Positions 1 to 6,100 of a DNA stretch of 6,118 nucleotides are shown here, piece after piece. A program made the translations under genes and the position numbers. The number at the start of each line of letters is the position of its first letter. Within the stretch, counting starts at the first letter, position 1. The notes beneath the pieces were generated by a model. That model was not told where the DNA came from. It searched no databases and saw only the letters and a list, made by a program, of their open reading frames with translations. This stretch comes from DSNY01 sp016861185 (GTDB taxonomy: Bacteria; Pseudomonadota; Gammaproteobacteria; Burkholderiales; Burkholderiaceae_F): contig SZOR01000170.1 of the NCBI GenBank assembly GCA_030263275.1, forward strand, positions 1 to 6,118, given 5' to 3'.

Positions 1-381
1 GCCCATCAGCAGCGGCGCGCCGCCCGCGGCCGCTCCCGCCGCGCCGCCGAGCGCGAGTGCGGCGATCAACGAGGCGCTGTCCGACGCCAGAGGCACCAGC
101 GCGATACCGAGCGCGGCCAACGCGCCGCCCGCGGCGATCACGCGCGCCACGCCGAAGCGCTGCGCGAGCACGCCGCACAGCGGCTGCGAGGCGCCCCACG
201 CGAGCTGGCCGATCGCCAGCGCCAGGCCGATCGTCGCCGCGCCGAGCATCGTCGCCGTGTTGAGCGGGCCGACGAACAGGCCGAACGACGAGCGCGATCC
301 CACCGTGAGCGCGAGCAGCAGCGCCGCCGCGATGACTGCGGCAGCGGGGCTCGTGCAGCGGATGCGAAGCAGGGATCTCAT
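1..381 (-). CDS. MFS transporter, N-terminal part (cut by window edge)
   Basis: This is the first 127 residues of a protein whose frame stays open to base 1, so the rest lies outside the window. It looks like the N-terminal bundle of a major facilitator superfamily permease in the inner membrane. Hydrophobic segments lie at about 13-40, 46-65, 80-98 and 103-125. The loop after the second segment reads GVLAQRFGVARV (70-81), which fits the family's motif-A region (G-x-L-x-x-R-F-G-x-R), though the usual Asp is absent. The GSRSSFGLFVGPL stretch (28-40) resembles the first helix of the oxalate/monocarboxylate-like MFS branch, but the substrate cannot be told. The ATG at 381 was chosen because the hydrophobic segment begins soon after it; GAAAG just upstream is a weak ribosome binding site. 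It is co-directional with the gene ending at 667, but a 285-base gap argues for its own promoter. Confidence 0.8.
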   Translation of the reverse strand, partial: MRSLLRIRCTSPAAAVIAAALLLALTVGSRSSFGLFVGPLNTATMLGAATIGLALAIGQLAWGASQPLCGVLAQRFGVARVIAAGGALAALGIALVPLASDSASLIAALALGGAAGAAAGGAPLLMG

Positions 382-666
382 GTCTTTCGCTCGTCGAAAA
401 CCGGCCGCGCGCGGCGCGGCCCGATGGCGGTGCAGGTTAGGAAGCGGCGGTATCCGCGCGATGTCTCCTGCCGCGCGGCGTGTTGTCGCCTTGTTTCCGC
501 GGCGTAACGTCGTTGGGTGGAGATCCACCGCGGGCGCGCCTCGGGGACGACTTACGTCGGCGGGGCGCAATCGGATGCGGCGAAGATGCCCCGCGCACCG
601 TCGTGGCCGGCGCGAGGGAATGACGTGGGATGAACGGACGGCGCGTGCGTGGCGCGCGCGTCTGGC
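382..666. other. Intergenic region upstream of the MFS gene
   Basis: These 285 bases lie between the stop of the ClpP-like gene and the start of the MFS gene, both on the minus strand. Open frames crossing it are Arg/Ala-rich high-GC artefacts with no recognisable protein features. It is slightly less GC-biased around 480-525. The only structure I see is a 14-base inverted repeat at 516-529. I find no convincing -35/-10 pair and no T-tract terminator for the gene that ends at 667. Confidence 0.6.
516..529. promoter_or_regulatory. Perfect 14-base inverted repeat, possible operator
   Basis: GGTGGAGATCCACC has 6-base arms GGTGGA/TCCACC around a 2-base centre. It lies about 135 bases upstream of the MFS start. 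It may be a regulator binding site or chance; it has no T-tract, so it does not resemble a terminator. Confidence 0.25.
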
Positions 667-1665
667 TCAGCGCTTGGGCACCGTGCCGGCGTAGTCGGTC
701 GCCAGCCCCGACGCGAGCAGCAGCCACGGCTCGGGGAACCAGATGCTTTCGTTGGCGACCGCGACCCCCTTTTCGAGCACGCGCCAGTCCACGCCGCGTT
801 GCGCGATGAATTCGTCGCTCGCGCGGTTGGCGCTCGCTACGGCGGCGGCGCTGACTCCTTTGCCGCCGGCGCTGTGCAGGCCGATCTTCGCCTGCGGCGC
901 GATCAGGCGGCGCGCGCCGCCGGCGAACGCGGTCACGCACGCGCTGCTGCATTCGCCGGTGACCAGCGTGTCGACGCCGCGGTCGCGCAGCAACGCGCCG
1001 AGCGCAAGCCCTTCGGCCACGCGGCCGCCGCGGCTTTCGAGCTGAACGACGCGCGCGCCCGGATGCGCGTTGAGCGCGGCGCGCACCGCGCGCATGCTGC
1101 CGAACTCCAGATCGCCCTTCAGTCGCACCACGCCCGCGGCGGCGTCGACCTGCACCGCGGCCGGCGGTGCGGTGCCGGTCAGCGTCGCCCAGACGTCGGG
1201 CATCACGTGGCGTGCCGACTGGTACCAGAACGCGCCGGCCCAGAAGAACGCGCCGACGCCGACTGCGCCGGTGAGCAACGCGACCAGCAGGGAACCGCCG
1301 AGCTCGACGTGGCGGAACGCCGCGCGCTGCACGCCCATGCCCCACCACAGCGCACCGGCGATCAGCAGCGCGATCTCGGCGACGAGCAGCAGCGAAGCGG
1401 CTTCCGGGTAGTCGGTCATCGGCACGCGCCGCGCAGCGAACGCGACGAGCTGCACCGCGCCCCACACGAGCGCGCCGCTCGCGATCACCGCGGCGGCGAG
1501 CGGAAGGTCGCCGCGCCAGTGCCTGCGCAGGTAGCCCGCGCGGTGCCGGCGGCGCGTGCTGCGCGTCAGCACGGCCTGCCGCGCCTGCTGCCGCTGCGCG
1601 TACACGCGCTGCTTGTGCGGCGACGGCGGATGCGGCGGCAGCGGGTTCGGGCCGGAGGGATTCAT
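667..1665 (-). CDS. Membrane protein with ClpP-like (COG3904-type) serine protease domain
   Basis: The protein has 332 residues. A proline-rich, basic cytoplasmic head (1-52) is followed by three likely membrane helices at about 53-78, 88-110 and 123-147, then a soluble, probably periplasmic domain (about 165-332). That domain matches the ClpP/crotonase-like fold of COG3904: a GDLEFGS strand (184-190), VVQLESRGG (206-214) where substrate would lie, and GECSSACVTAF (237-247), whose Ser241 is the expected nucleophile. IGLHSAG (261-267) gives His264 as the likely base. The third catalytic residue is not obvious; Asp284 is a guess. Substrate is unknown and proteolysis is inferred from the family. 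The ATG at 1665 is supported by GGAGG five bases upstream; the frame runs open much further upstream, but that part is Arg-rich and overlaps the NnrU gene in another frame. It follows the NnrU gene by 32 bases, so the two are probably cotranscribed. Confidence 0.82.
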   Translation of the reverse strand: MNPSGPNPLPPHPPSPHKQRVYAQRQQARQAVLTRSTRRRHRAGYLRRHWRGDLPLAAAVIASGALVWGAVQLVAFAARRVPMTDYPEAASLLLVAEIALLIAGALWWGMGVQRAAFRHVELGGSLLVALLTGAVGVGAFFWAGAFWYQSARHVMPDVWATLTGTAPPAAVQVDAAAGVVRLKGDLEFGSMRAVRAALNAHPGARVVQLESRGGRVAEGLALGALLRDRGVDTLVTGECSSACVTAFAGGARRLIAPQAKIGLHSAGGKGVSAAAVASANRASDEFIAQRGVDWRVLEKGVAVANESIWFPEPWLLLASGLATDYAGTVPKR

Positions 1666-1670
1666 GCGCG

Positions 1671-1675
1671 CCTCC
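1671..1675 (-). promoter_or_regulatory. Ribosome binding site of the ClpP-like gene
   Basis: On the minus strand this reads GGAGG, five bases before the ATG at 1665. It fixes the start of a frame that is otherwise open for more than 1 kb upstream. Confidence 0.75.
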
Positions 1676-1697
1676 GATGCAGCGGCGAAGTCGTCCG

Positions 1698-2276
1698 CTA
1701 GCCGAACGGCCGCACGCCGATCCACCACGCGTGCAGCCAGAACGCGAACACGACGTAGGCTGCGAGTCCGATGGCGACCGCGGTGACGTCGCGCGCGACC
1801 GGCCCGGTCGCGTAGACGGTGCCCGAAGCGCGATCGCGCCGGCGCGCGGCGACGTAATCGAAGACCGCCCACGCGAGGAACGTGCCGAACAGCACCACGT
1901 CGGCCAGCGTGCCGTTGGACAGCAGGTGCGCGAACGCCCAGATCTTCACGCCGGCGACCATCGGGTGCCCGACTGCGCGCTTGATCCGCGTACCCGGCAC
2001 GTACGCCGCCGCCAGCAGCACGAAGGCGGGGATCGTCAGCAGGGCCGTCACGTGACGCATCCACGGCGGCGGCACGAACAGCACGGTCGGCGACTCGCGC
2101 GCGAGCCCGTAGCCGTAGACGAGCAGCACGAAGCCTGCGATCGAGACGACCGAGTAGATCGCCTTCCATCCGTTCAGGCCCAGCCGCGCGACCTGCGCGC
2201 TGCGGAAGCCGTCGGCGACGATGCGGGTCGAGTGCATGCCGAGGAACAGTACGAGGCCGAGGATCAGCAGGGTCAT
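1698..2276 (-). CDS. NnrU family integral membrane protein
   Basis: The protein has 192 residues, the usual NnrU size. The start MTLLILGLVLFLGMHSTRI is characteristic, and the hallmark HPMVAGVKIWAFAHLLSNG (104-122) is present. Likely membrane helices are at about 1-14, 38-58, 75-94, 111-140 and 163-186. Histidines 15, 75, 104, 117 and 182 are candidates for haem contacts, because the family is related to plant zeta-carotene isomerase (Z-ISO), which binds haem through conserved histidines. NnrU was named for a gene near nitrite/NO reductase clusters in alphaproteobacteria, but its exact role is unclear and nothing here shows denitrification. The open frame continues upstream to 2411, but the ATG at 2276 has GGAG five bases before it and matches the family's N-terminus. 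It diverges from the MaoC gene and leads the ClpP-like gene. Confidence 0.9.
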   Translation of the reverse strand: MTLLILGLVLFLGMHSTRIVADGFRSAQVARLGLNGWKAIYSVVSIAGFVLLVYGYGLARESPTVLFVPPPWMRHVTALLTIPAFVLLAAAYVPGTRIKRAVGHPMVAGVKIWAFAHLLSNGTLADVVLFGTFLAWAVFDYVAARRRDRASGTVYATGPVARDVTAVAIGLAAYVVFAFWLHAWWIGVRPFG

Positions 2277-2280
2277 GGGC

Positions 2281-2285
2281 GCTCC
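2281..2285 (-). promoter_or_regulatory. Ribosome binding site of the NnrU gene
   Basis: The minus strand reads GGAGC, followed by GCCC and the ATG at 2276. It favours this start over codons further upstream in the same frame. Confidence 0.6.
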
Positions 2286-2351
2286 GCGCGAGGGGGACCA
2301 GCCGCGAAGTATGCGGGATGCCCCGGAGCGGCGCCGGCGCGGGCTCCGCGG

Positions 2352-2380
2352 TTGGGCGTGCGCGCGACACGCGGTACATT
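2352..2380 (+). promoter_or_regulatory. Possible sigma70 promoter for maoC
   Basis: TTGGGC at 2352-2357 and TACATT at 2375-2380 are separated by 17 bases, giving an untranslated leader of roughly 20-25 bases before the ATG at 2410. The -35 matches consensus at three of six bases and the -10 at four. It lies in the 133-base divergent gap between the NnrU and MaoC genes. No equally good box was found for the minus-strand direction; the best is a CATACT-like -10 without a -35. Confidence 0.35.
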
Positions 2381-2409
2381 CCGTCCGCACATCTGCAGCG
2401 AAAGCGGTC

Positions 2410-2922
2410 ATGGCCCCGAGGGACCTGCCGGTCGATATCGACCGGCGCTATTTCGAGGATTACGCGCCGGGCACGGTCGTCGAGTACGGCCCGATCGCCG
2501 TCGACGAGGACGAGGTCGTCGAGTTCGCACGCCGTTACGACCCGCAGCCGATCCACGTCGACCGCGCGCACGCCGCACGCGGTCCGTTCGGCGGCGTCAT
2601 CGCGAGCGGCTGGCACACCGCCGCGCTGATGATGCGGGTGCTGGTCGATCGCTTCCTGTCGCGCGTCGCGAGCCTCGCCTCGCCGGGGATCGACGAGCTG
2701 CGCTGGCTCGCGCCGGTGCGGCCGGGCGACAGGCTGTCGGTGCGCATCACCGTGCTCGACGCGCGCCGCTCGACCTCGAAGCCCGACCGCGGCATCGTGC
2801 GTTCGTCGATCGAGGTGATCAACGACCGTGCCGAGGTCGTGATGACCGTCAAGGCGATTTCGATGTTCCTGTGCCGTAATCGCGGCTCGACGACGGATCA
2901 CGCCGCGAAGACGAGTTCATGA
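2410..2922 (+). CDS. MaoC family (R)-hydratase / dehydratase
   Basis: This 170-residue protein has a single hot-dog domain. The signature FARRYDPQPIHVD (39-51) fits the hydratase-2 motif, with Asp44 and His49 as the likely catalytic pair that adds or removes water on a 2-enoyl-CoA. The flanking FGGVIASGWHTAALMMR (60-76) and WLAPVRPGDRLSVRITV (99-115) are also typical of stand-alone MaoC proteins. The usual Asn after the Asp is replaced (DPQP), a variant common in this subgroup. The acyl-CoA substrate cannot be predicted. The frame is open back to 2221, but the ATG at 2410 begins the conserved region; the site before it is weak (GCGAAAG). Its last codons give ATGA, so it overlaps the next gene by four bases and translation is probably coupled. 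The Ser/Thr-rich tail (158-170) goes beyond the conserved domain. Confidence 0.9.
   Translation: MAPRDLPVDIDRRYFEDYAPGTVVEYGPIAVDEDEVVEFARRYDPQPIHVDRAHAARGPFGGVIASGWHTAALMMRVLVDRFLSRVASLASPGIDELRWLAPVRPGDRLSVRITVLDARRSTSKPDRGIVRSSIEVINDRAEVVMTVKAISMFLCRNRGSTTDHAAKTSS
2427..2446. promoter_or_regulatory. Perfect 20-base palindrome inside the start of maoC
   Basis: GCCGGTCGATATCGACCGGC is fully self-complementary. It begins 18 bases after the A of the maoC start codon and encodes the LPVDIDR segment (residues 6-12). It could be an operator placed downstream of the promoter, a hairpin in the message, or coincidence within coding sequence. Confidence 0.3.
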
Positions 2923-3917
2923 AAGCACCGCGACTTCCGGCCGCGCGCCGCCGCGTGCTGGCGGCGTGCGGCGCGCTGGCGTTCGCGCTGATCGGCGCGA
3001 CGGCGGCGCGCGCAGCCGAGTACCCCGAGCGGCCGATCAGGCTGATCGTGCCTTTTCCGCCGGGCGGCGGCGCCGACAATCTGGCGCGGCTCGTCATGCC
3101 GCGCGTCGAAAGGGCGCTCGGCCAGAAGATCGTCGTCGAGAACAAGCCCGGCGCCGGCGGCAACGTCGGCGCGGAGCTCGTCGCGCGCGCCGAGCCCGAC
3201 GGCTACACGCTGCTGTACGGCACCAACGGCACGCATTCGATCAACGCGAGCCTCTATCGCAACCTGCGCTTCGATCCGATCAAGGACTTCGCGCCGGTCG
3301 CTCGCATGACCTCGATCGCGGCGCTGCTGGTCGTCAATCCGAAGGTCCCCGCGAACACCGTCGCCGAGCTGATCGCCTACGCGAAAGCCAACCCGGGCAA
3401 GGTCAACTTCGCTTCGGCCGGCAACGGCACGACGTCGCATCTCGCGGGCGAGCTGTTCAAGACGATGGCCGGCATCGACATCGTGCACGTGCCGTATCGC
3501 GGCGGCGCGCTCGCGGTCACCGATCTGATCGGCGGGCAGGTGCAGATGATGATCGACGTGATGCCCAACGCGTATCCGCTCGCGAAGGACGGTCGCGTGC
3601 GCGGGCTCGCGGTCGCATCGGCGCGGCGTTTTCCCGGCGCGCCCGAGTATCCGACGATCGCCGAAACCGCCGTGCCCGGCTTTGAAGCGAGCGCGTGGGA
3701 CGGCATCCTCGCGCCCGCCGGCACGCCCGAGCCCGTGATCCGCAAGCTCAACGCCGCGATCCGCGAAGCGCTCGAAGATCCCGCCATCGTCGCCGCGCTG
3801 CTCGCGCGCGGCGCGCAACCCGTTCCGGGCACGCCCGAGGATTTCGCGCGGCACATCGTCGAAAGCACGGCCAAGTGGGCCAAGGTCGTGCAGTCCTCCG
3901 GCGCGAAAATCGATTGA
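2919..3917 (+). CDS. Bug/TctC family periplasmic solute-binding receptor
   Basis: The protein has 332 residues, normal for the Bug (Bordetella uptake gene) receptors of tripartite tricarboxylate-type transporters. A signal peptide is clear: basic head with RRR (10-12), hydrophobic core about 13-30, and ARA-A at 30-33 for cleavage. The mature part starts YPERPIRLIVPFPPGGGADN (35-54), the family's hallmark. It continues with NKPGAGGNVGAE (75-86), EPDGYTLLYG (92-101), FASAGNGTTSHLAGELF (164-180) and VPYRGGA (191-197), which form the two lobes and the ligand loops. Such receptors bind small carboxylates, amides or aromatic acids; the ligand here is unknown. No TctA/TctB membrane subunits are in the window, as is common because Bug genes are often orphans. 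The start overlaps the maoC stop by ATGA. Confidence 0.95.
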   Translation: MKAPRLPAARRRVLAACGALAFALIGATAARAAEYPERPIRLIVPFPPGGGADNLARLVMPRVERALGQKIVVENKPGAGGNVGAELVARAEPDGYTLLYGTNGTHSINASLYRNLRFDPIKDFAPVARMTSIAALLVVNPKVPANTVAELIAYAKANPGKVNFASAGNGTTSHLAGELFKTMAGIDIVHVPYRGGALAVTDLIGGQVQMMIDVMPNAYPLAKDGRVRGLAVASARRFPGAPEYPTIAETAVPGFEASAWDGILAPAGTPEPVIRKLNAAIREALEDPAIVAALLARGAQPVPGTPEDFARHIVESTAKWAKVVQSSGAKID

Positions 3918-3945
3918 AGGCGTCGCGTCACGTCGCCAACCGTAA

Positions 3946-3983
3946 CCCCACCCTCCCTTTGAAAAGGGGGCAGGGGGATTTCA
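3946..3983. repeat. Intergenic GC-skewed repeat, copy 1 (complete hairpin)
   Basis: It starts with CCCACCCTC (3947-3955) and ends with a purine-rich arm, AAA, five G, CA, five G, ATTTCA (3963-3983). The arms CCCTCCCTTT (3951-3960) and AAAGGG-AGGG (3963-3975, with a 3-base bulge) can pair. A second, shorter copy precedes the MenE-like gene. The pattern resembles short palindromic intergenic repeats seen in many proteobacterial genomes (recognition from memory). It sits in the 79-base gap before menB, 13 bases from its start, where no ordinary ribosome binding site is seen. Confidence 0.75.
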
Positions 3984-3996
3984 ACCGCAACCACCC

Positions 3997-4839
3997 ATGA
4001 ACGAACCGAAACCGCCGCCGATCCCCGACTGGAAGAACGTCCCCGGCTTCAAGGACATCCTGTACGCCAAAGCCGACGAAGGCATCGCCAAGATCACGAT
4101 CAACCGACCCGAAGTGCGCAACGCGTTCCGGCCCGAAACCGTGCAGGAAATGCAGGCGGCGTTTGCCGACGCGCGCGACGACGAGAACATCGGCGCGGTG
4201 ATCCTCACCGGCGCCGGCAAGGAGGCGTTCTGCTCGGGCGGCGACCAGCGCGTGCGCGGCAAGGGCGGCTACGTCGGCGGCGACAAGATCCCGCGCCTGA
4301 ACGTGCTCGACCTGCAGCGGCAGATCCGCACGCTGCCCAAGCCCGTGGTCGCCATGGTCGCCGGTTACGCGATCGGCGGCGGCCACGTGCTGCACATGAT
4401 CTGCGACCTGACGATCGCCGCCGACAACGCGCGCTTCGGCCAGACCGGCCCGCGCGTCGGCAGCTTCGACGGCGGCTACGGCGCGGCGTACATGGCGCGC
4501 ATCGTCGGGCAGAAGAAGGCGCGCGAGATCTGGTTCCTGTGCCGCCAGTACGACGCGCAGCAGGCGCTCGACATGGGGCTGGTGAATGCCGTCGTGCCGT
4601 ACGAGCGGCTTGAAGAAGAAACCGTGCAATGGTGCCGCGAGATGCTCGCCAACAGTCCGATGGCGCTGCGCTGTCTGAAAGCCGCGCTGAACGCCGACTG
4701 TGACGGTCAGGCCGGCCTGCAGGAACTGGCCGGCAACGCGACGCTGCTCTTCTATCTCTCCGAGGAAGGCCAGGAAGGCCGCAACGCGTACGTCGAAAAG
4801 CGCAAGCCCAACTTCCGCAAGTTCCCTCGCTTCCCGTAA
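3997..4839 (+). CDS. menB: 1,4-dihydroxy-2-naphthoyl-CoA synthase (MenB), bicarbonate-dependent type
   Basis: This 280-residue crotonase-fold protein closely follows Escherichia coli MenB as I remember it along its whole length. It catalyses the intramolecular Claisen ring closure of o-succinylbenzoyl-CoA to the naphthoyl-CoA in menaquinone synthesis, in the cytoplasm. Landmarks are NRPEVRNAFRP (36-46), FCSGGDQRVRG (78-88), GYAIGGGHVLH (123-133; oxyanion hole), FGQTGPRVGSFDGGYG (147-162), AREIWFLCRQY (175-185), and EKRKPNFRKFPRFP at the end. Tyr92, Ser156, Asp158 and Tyr253 correspond to E. coli Tyr97, Ser161, Asp163 and Tyr258. Gly151 corresponds to Gly156, the mark of enzymes that use bicarbonate as base; the other type has Asp there. 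The related ring hydrolase BadI is less likely because the SFDGG motif is intact. The ATG at 3997 is the first start in frame after a stop at 3943; it lacks a clear ribosome binding site. Confidence 0.96.
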   Translation: MNEPKPPPIPDWKNVPGFKDILYAKADEGIAKITINRPEVRNAFRPETVQEMQAAFADARDDENIGAVILTGAGKEAFCSGGDQRVRGKGGYVGGDKIPRLNVLDLQRQIRTLPKPVVAMVAGYAIGGGHVLHMICDLTIAADNARFGQTGPRVGSFDGGYGAAYMARIVGQKKAREIWFLCRQYDAQQALDMGLVNAVVPYERLEEETVQWCREMLANSPMALRCLKAALNADCDGQAGLQELAGNATLLFYLSEEGQEGRNAYVEKRKPNFRKFPRFP

Positions 4840-4849
4840 GCACGGCCCG

Positions 4850-4884
4850 CCCACCCTCGTAAAGGGGGGGCAGGGGGGATTTCA
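4850..4884. repeat. Intergenic GC-skewed repeat, copy 2 (shortened centre)
   Basis: It shares CCCACCCTC (4850-4858) and the purine arm with the copy before menB, here with seven then six G and the same ATTTCA end (4861-4884). The centre has only GT where copy 1 has seven bases, so the hairpin is weaker. It lies in the 66-base gap between menB and the MenE-like gene, 21 bases before the GTG start. Confidence 0.75.
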
Positions 4885-4905
4885 CGTTCGATCCAAACGC
4901 CCGCC

Positions 4906-5460
4906 GTGACCGACCCCTTCTCCATCTTCGCCGCTGCACGCGAAGCACCGCGTGCGATCGCGCTGCACGCCGAAGGCCGCCGTTACACCTTCGCCGCGCT
5001 GGCCGAGCTGACGCGCACGCGCATGGACGCGCTCTCGGACGAAGCGCGCGCGCCCTACGCCTTGGTCGGCGCCAATACGGTCGAGACGATCGTCACGCTG
5101 TACGCGCTGCTCGAACTGCGCGTGCCCGCGCTGCTGCTGCACCCGAAGCTGACCGAAGCCGAGCGCGCGGCCGAAGTCGACGCGGCTGCGCGCGGCGCGC
5201 ACGCGCTGCCGCCCGACGCGGCGGTCGTGATGTTCACGTCGGGCACGACCGGCAGCCCGCGCGGCGCCGTGCTCACGCGTGCGGCCCTGCTCGCTTCCGC
5301 GCAGGCGAGCGCGGCCAACCTCGGCTGGCGCGACGACGACTGCTGGCTGCTCGCCATGCCGCTCGCGCGCATCGGCGGGCTGTCGATCGTCACGCGCTGC
5401 CTCGCCGCGCGGCGCGCAGTCGCGCTGGCGCCGCACTTCGACGCGGTGCTGCTGCCGTAA
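4906..5460 (+). pseudogene. menE: MenE-like acyl-CoA ligase (o-succinylbenzoate-CoA ligase), truncated after 184 residues
   Basis: Only the N-terminal part of an ANL-superfamily adenylating enzyme is present. GRRYTFAALAELTR (24-37) and NTVETIVTLYALLEL (57-71) are typical of the start of MenE. The phosphate loop is MFTSGTTGSPRG (109-120), with Arg in place of the more usual Lys. MPLARIGGLSIVTRCLAARR (151-170) follows. A full enzyme has about 450-500 residues; the rest of the adenylate pocket (YG-x-TE, the TGD strand) and the C-terminal domain with its catalytic Lys are missing, so this product should be inactive. The stop comes exactly where base composition changes, so the gene is broken by a junction and not shortened naturally. 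MenE would make the substrate of MenB, which supports its identity. The start is GTG without a visible ribosome binding site; no other start lies upstream in frame. Confidence 0.8.
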
Positions 5461-5465
5461 TTCAT
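5449..5465. other. Composition junction, possible insertion boundary or assembly join
   Basis: To the left is very GC-rich coding sequence of the ligase; to the right the sequence becomes AT-richer at once (ATTCATCAGG, then CCATTAAAAACGG). The ligase frame ends at 5460. No terminal inverted repeat, target duplication or tRNA end is visible here. The precise breakpoint cannot be set to better than some ten bases. Confidence 0.6.
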
Positions 5466-5482
5466 CAGGCCATTAAAAACGG

Positions 5483-5508
5483 AACAAGGGGCAGGCAGGC
5501 CCCTTGTT
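5483..5508 (-). terminator. Intrinsic terminator of the GNAT gene
   Basis: A perfect 10-base stem, AACAAGGGGC/GCCCCTTGTT, encloses a 6-base loop. On the minus strand the stem is followed by CCG and then TTTTT (the A-run at 5475-5479). The far arm begins within the GNAT stop codon (5508-5510), so termination directly follows translation. On the plus strand the stem is followed by TATTTATG, so weak action in that direction is possible. Confidence 0.85.
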
Positions 5509-6056
5509 TATTTATGCAGCCGGTAAAATGTCTCGTCGGGGCGGTAATCTTTGCGATGCAGGGCGTAGAGGGGCATATCCGCGTTGTACACAAAGGTGTT
5601 TTTCTCAAATTTCAGGCCGATTTTTTCCATCACGCGGAGGGACGCCGCATTATCCTGAAAGGCCACCGCCACAATACGGTCGAGTTGCAGTTCCTCGAAC
5701 CCGAAACGCAGCGAGGCTTTCGCTGCCTCAGTCGCCAGACCAAAACCCCAGTAGGCTTTGCCCAGCGCATAACCAACCTCGATTTCGTCAATGTCTTCCA
5801 TTTTTAACAGGCCGCAGTGACCGATCAGGATACCGTTTTCCTTGATTGTGACGGCGAACAGACCGAAGCCATGTTTTTCCCAGTAGGTCAGGCGGCGCTC
5901 CATGATGCTCGGCAGCATTTCATACGGCACAGGCTGGCGTGTGCTGAGGGTTTTCATCACCTCCGGGTCGCTCAGTATCTGCGTGTAATAGGTATCTGCG
6001 TCCTCTGGCACAAATTGGCGCAGGATCAAATAATCCGTTTCGATGATGGGTGGCAT
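5508..6056 (-). CDS. GNAT family N-acetyltransferase, RimJ/RimL-like
   Basis: The 182-residue product is of normal length for a single-domain GCN5-related acetyltransferase that moves an acetyl group from acetyl-CoA to an amine. The start MPPIIETDYLILRQFVPEDA (1-20) is the usual opening of the RimJ/RimL-like (Acetyltransf_3) group. GHCGLL (79-84) and EIEVGYALGKAYWGFGLATEA (91-111) form the core strands and the acetyl-CoA pyrophosphate loop. NAASLRVMEKIGLKFE (136-151) is the conserved C-terminal helix. The acceptor is unknown: ribosomal protein, antibiotic or small metabolite are all possible. A GTG start at 6074 would add six residues; the ATG at 6056 fits the family better, though its ribosome site (GCGAG) is weak. 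The gene has about 50% GC and mixed codon use, unlike its left-hand neighbours. Confidence 0.9.
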   Translation of the reverse strand: MPPIIETDYLILRQFVPEDADTYYTQILSDPEVMKTLSTRQPVPYEMLPSIMERRLTYWEKHGFGLFAVTIKENGILIGHCGLLKMEDIDEIEVGYALGKAYWGFGLATEAAKASLRFGFEELQLDRIVAVAFQDNAASLRVMEKIGLKFEKNTFVYNADMPLYALHRKDYRPDETFYRLHK

Positions 6057-6094
6057 AACTCGCAACCAAATCACTTTCTTGCAAGACTAGCCCG

Positions 6095-6100
6095 ATTGTA
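6095..6100 (-). promoter_or_regulatory. Possible -10 box of the GNAT gene
   Basis: The minus strand reads TACAAT, five of six matches to the -10 consensus, about 38 bases upstream of the ATG at 6056. The matching -35 would fall at or beyond the window end, so it cannot be checked. Confidence 0.45.

Noticed and set aside
1677..2879. Plus-strand 400-codon open frame
   Set aside because: It is antisense to the NnrU gene and out of frame with maoC; the composition is Arg/Ala/Gly/Asp-rich with no motif.
667..2901. Very long minus-strand open frame of 744 codons running through the NnrU and MaoC regions
   Set aside because: Only its last 332 codons look like protein. The upstream part is Arg/Asp/His-rich high-GC noise and overlaps better-supported genes in other frames.
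2958..2969. LAAC (residues 14-17) as a lipoprotein signal in the Bug receptor
   Set aside because: The hydrophobic core continues well past Cys17 to about residue 30 and ends in a good ARA-A cleavage site, so ordinary signal peptidase I processing is more likely.
2898..3854. Minus-strand open frames opposite the Bug and menB genes, also 3928-4854
   Set aside because: They mirror the codon structure of strongly supported plus-strand genes and show no domain of their own.
3946..3983. Copy 1 of the repeat as an intrinsic terminator between bug and menB
   Set aside because: The hairpin is followed by G-rich sequence and only a TTT, not a U-run, and a second copy occurs before the next gene.
3946..4884. 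The two repeats as a CRISPR array or transposon ends
   Set aside because: There are only two copies in direct orientation, about 900 bases apart with a core gene between, and no spacer pattern or transposase.
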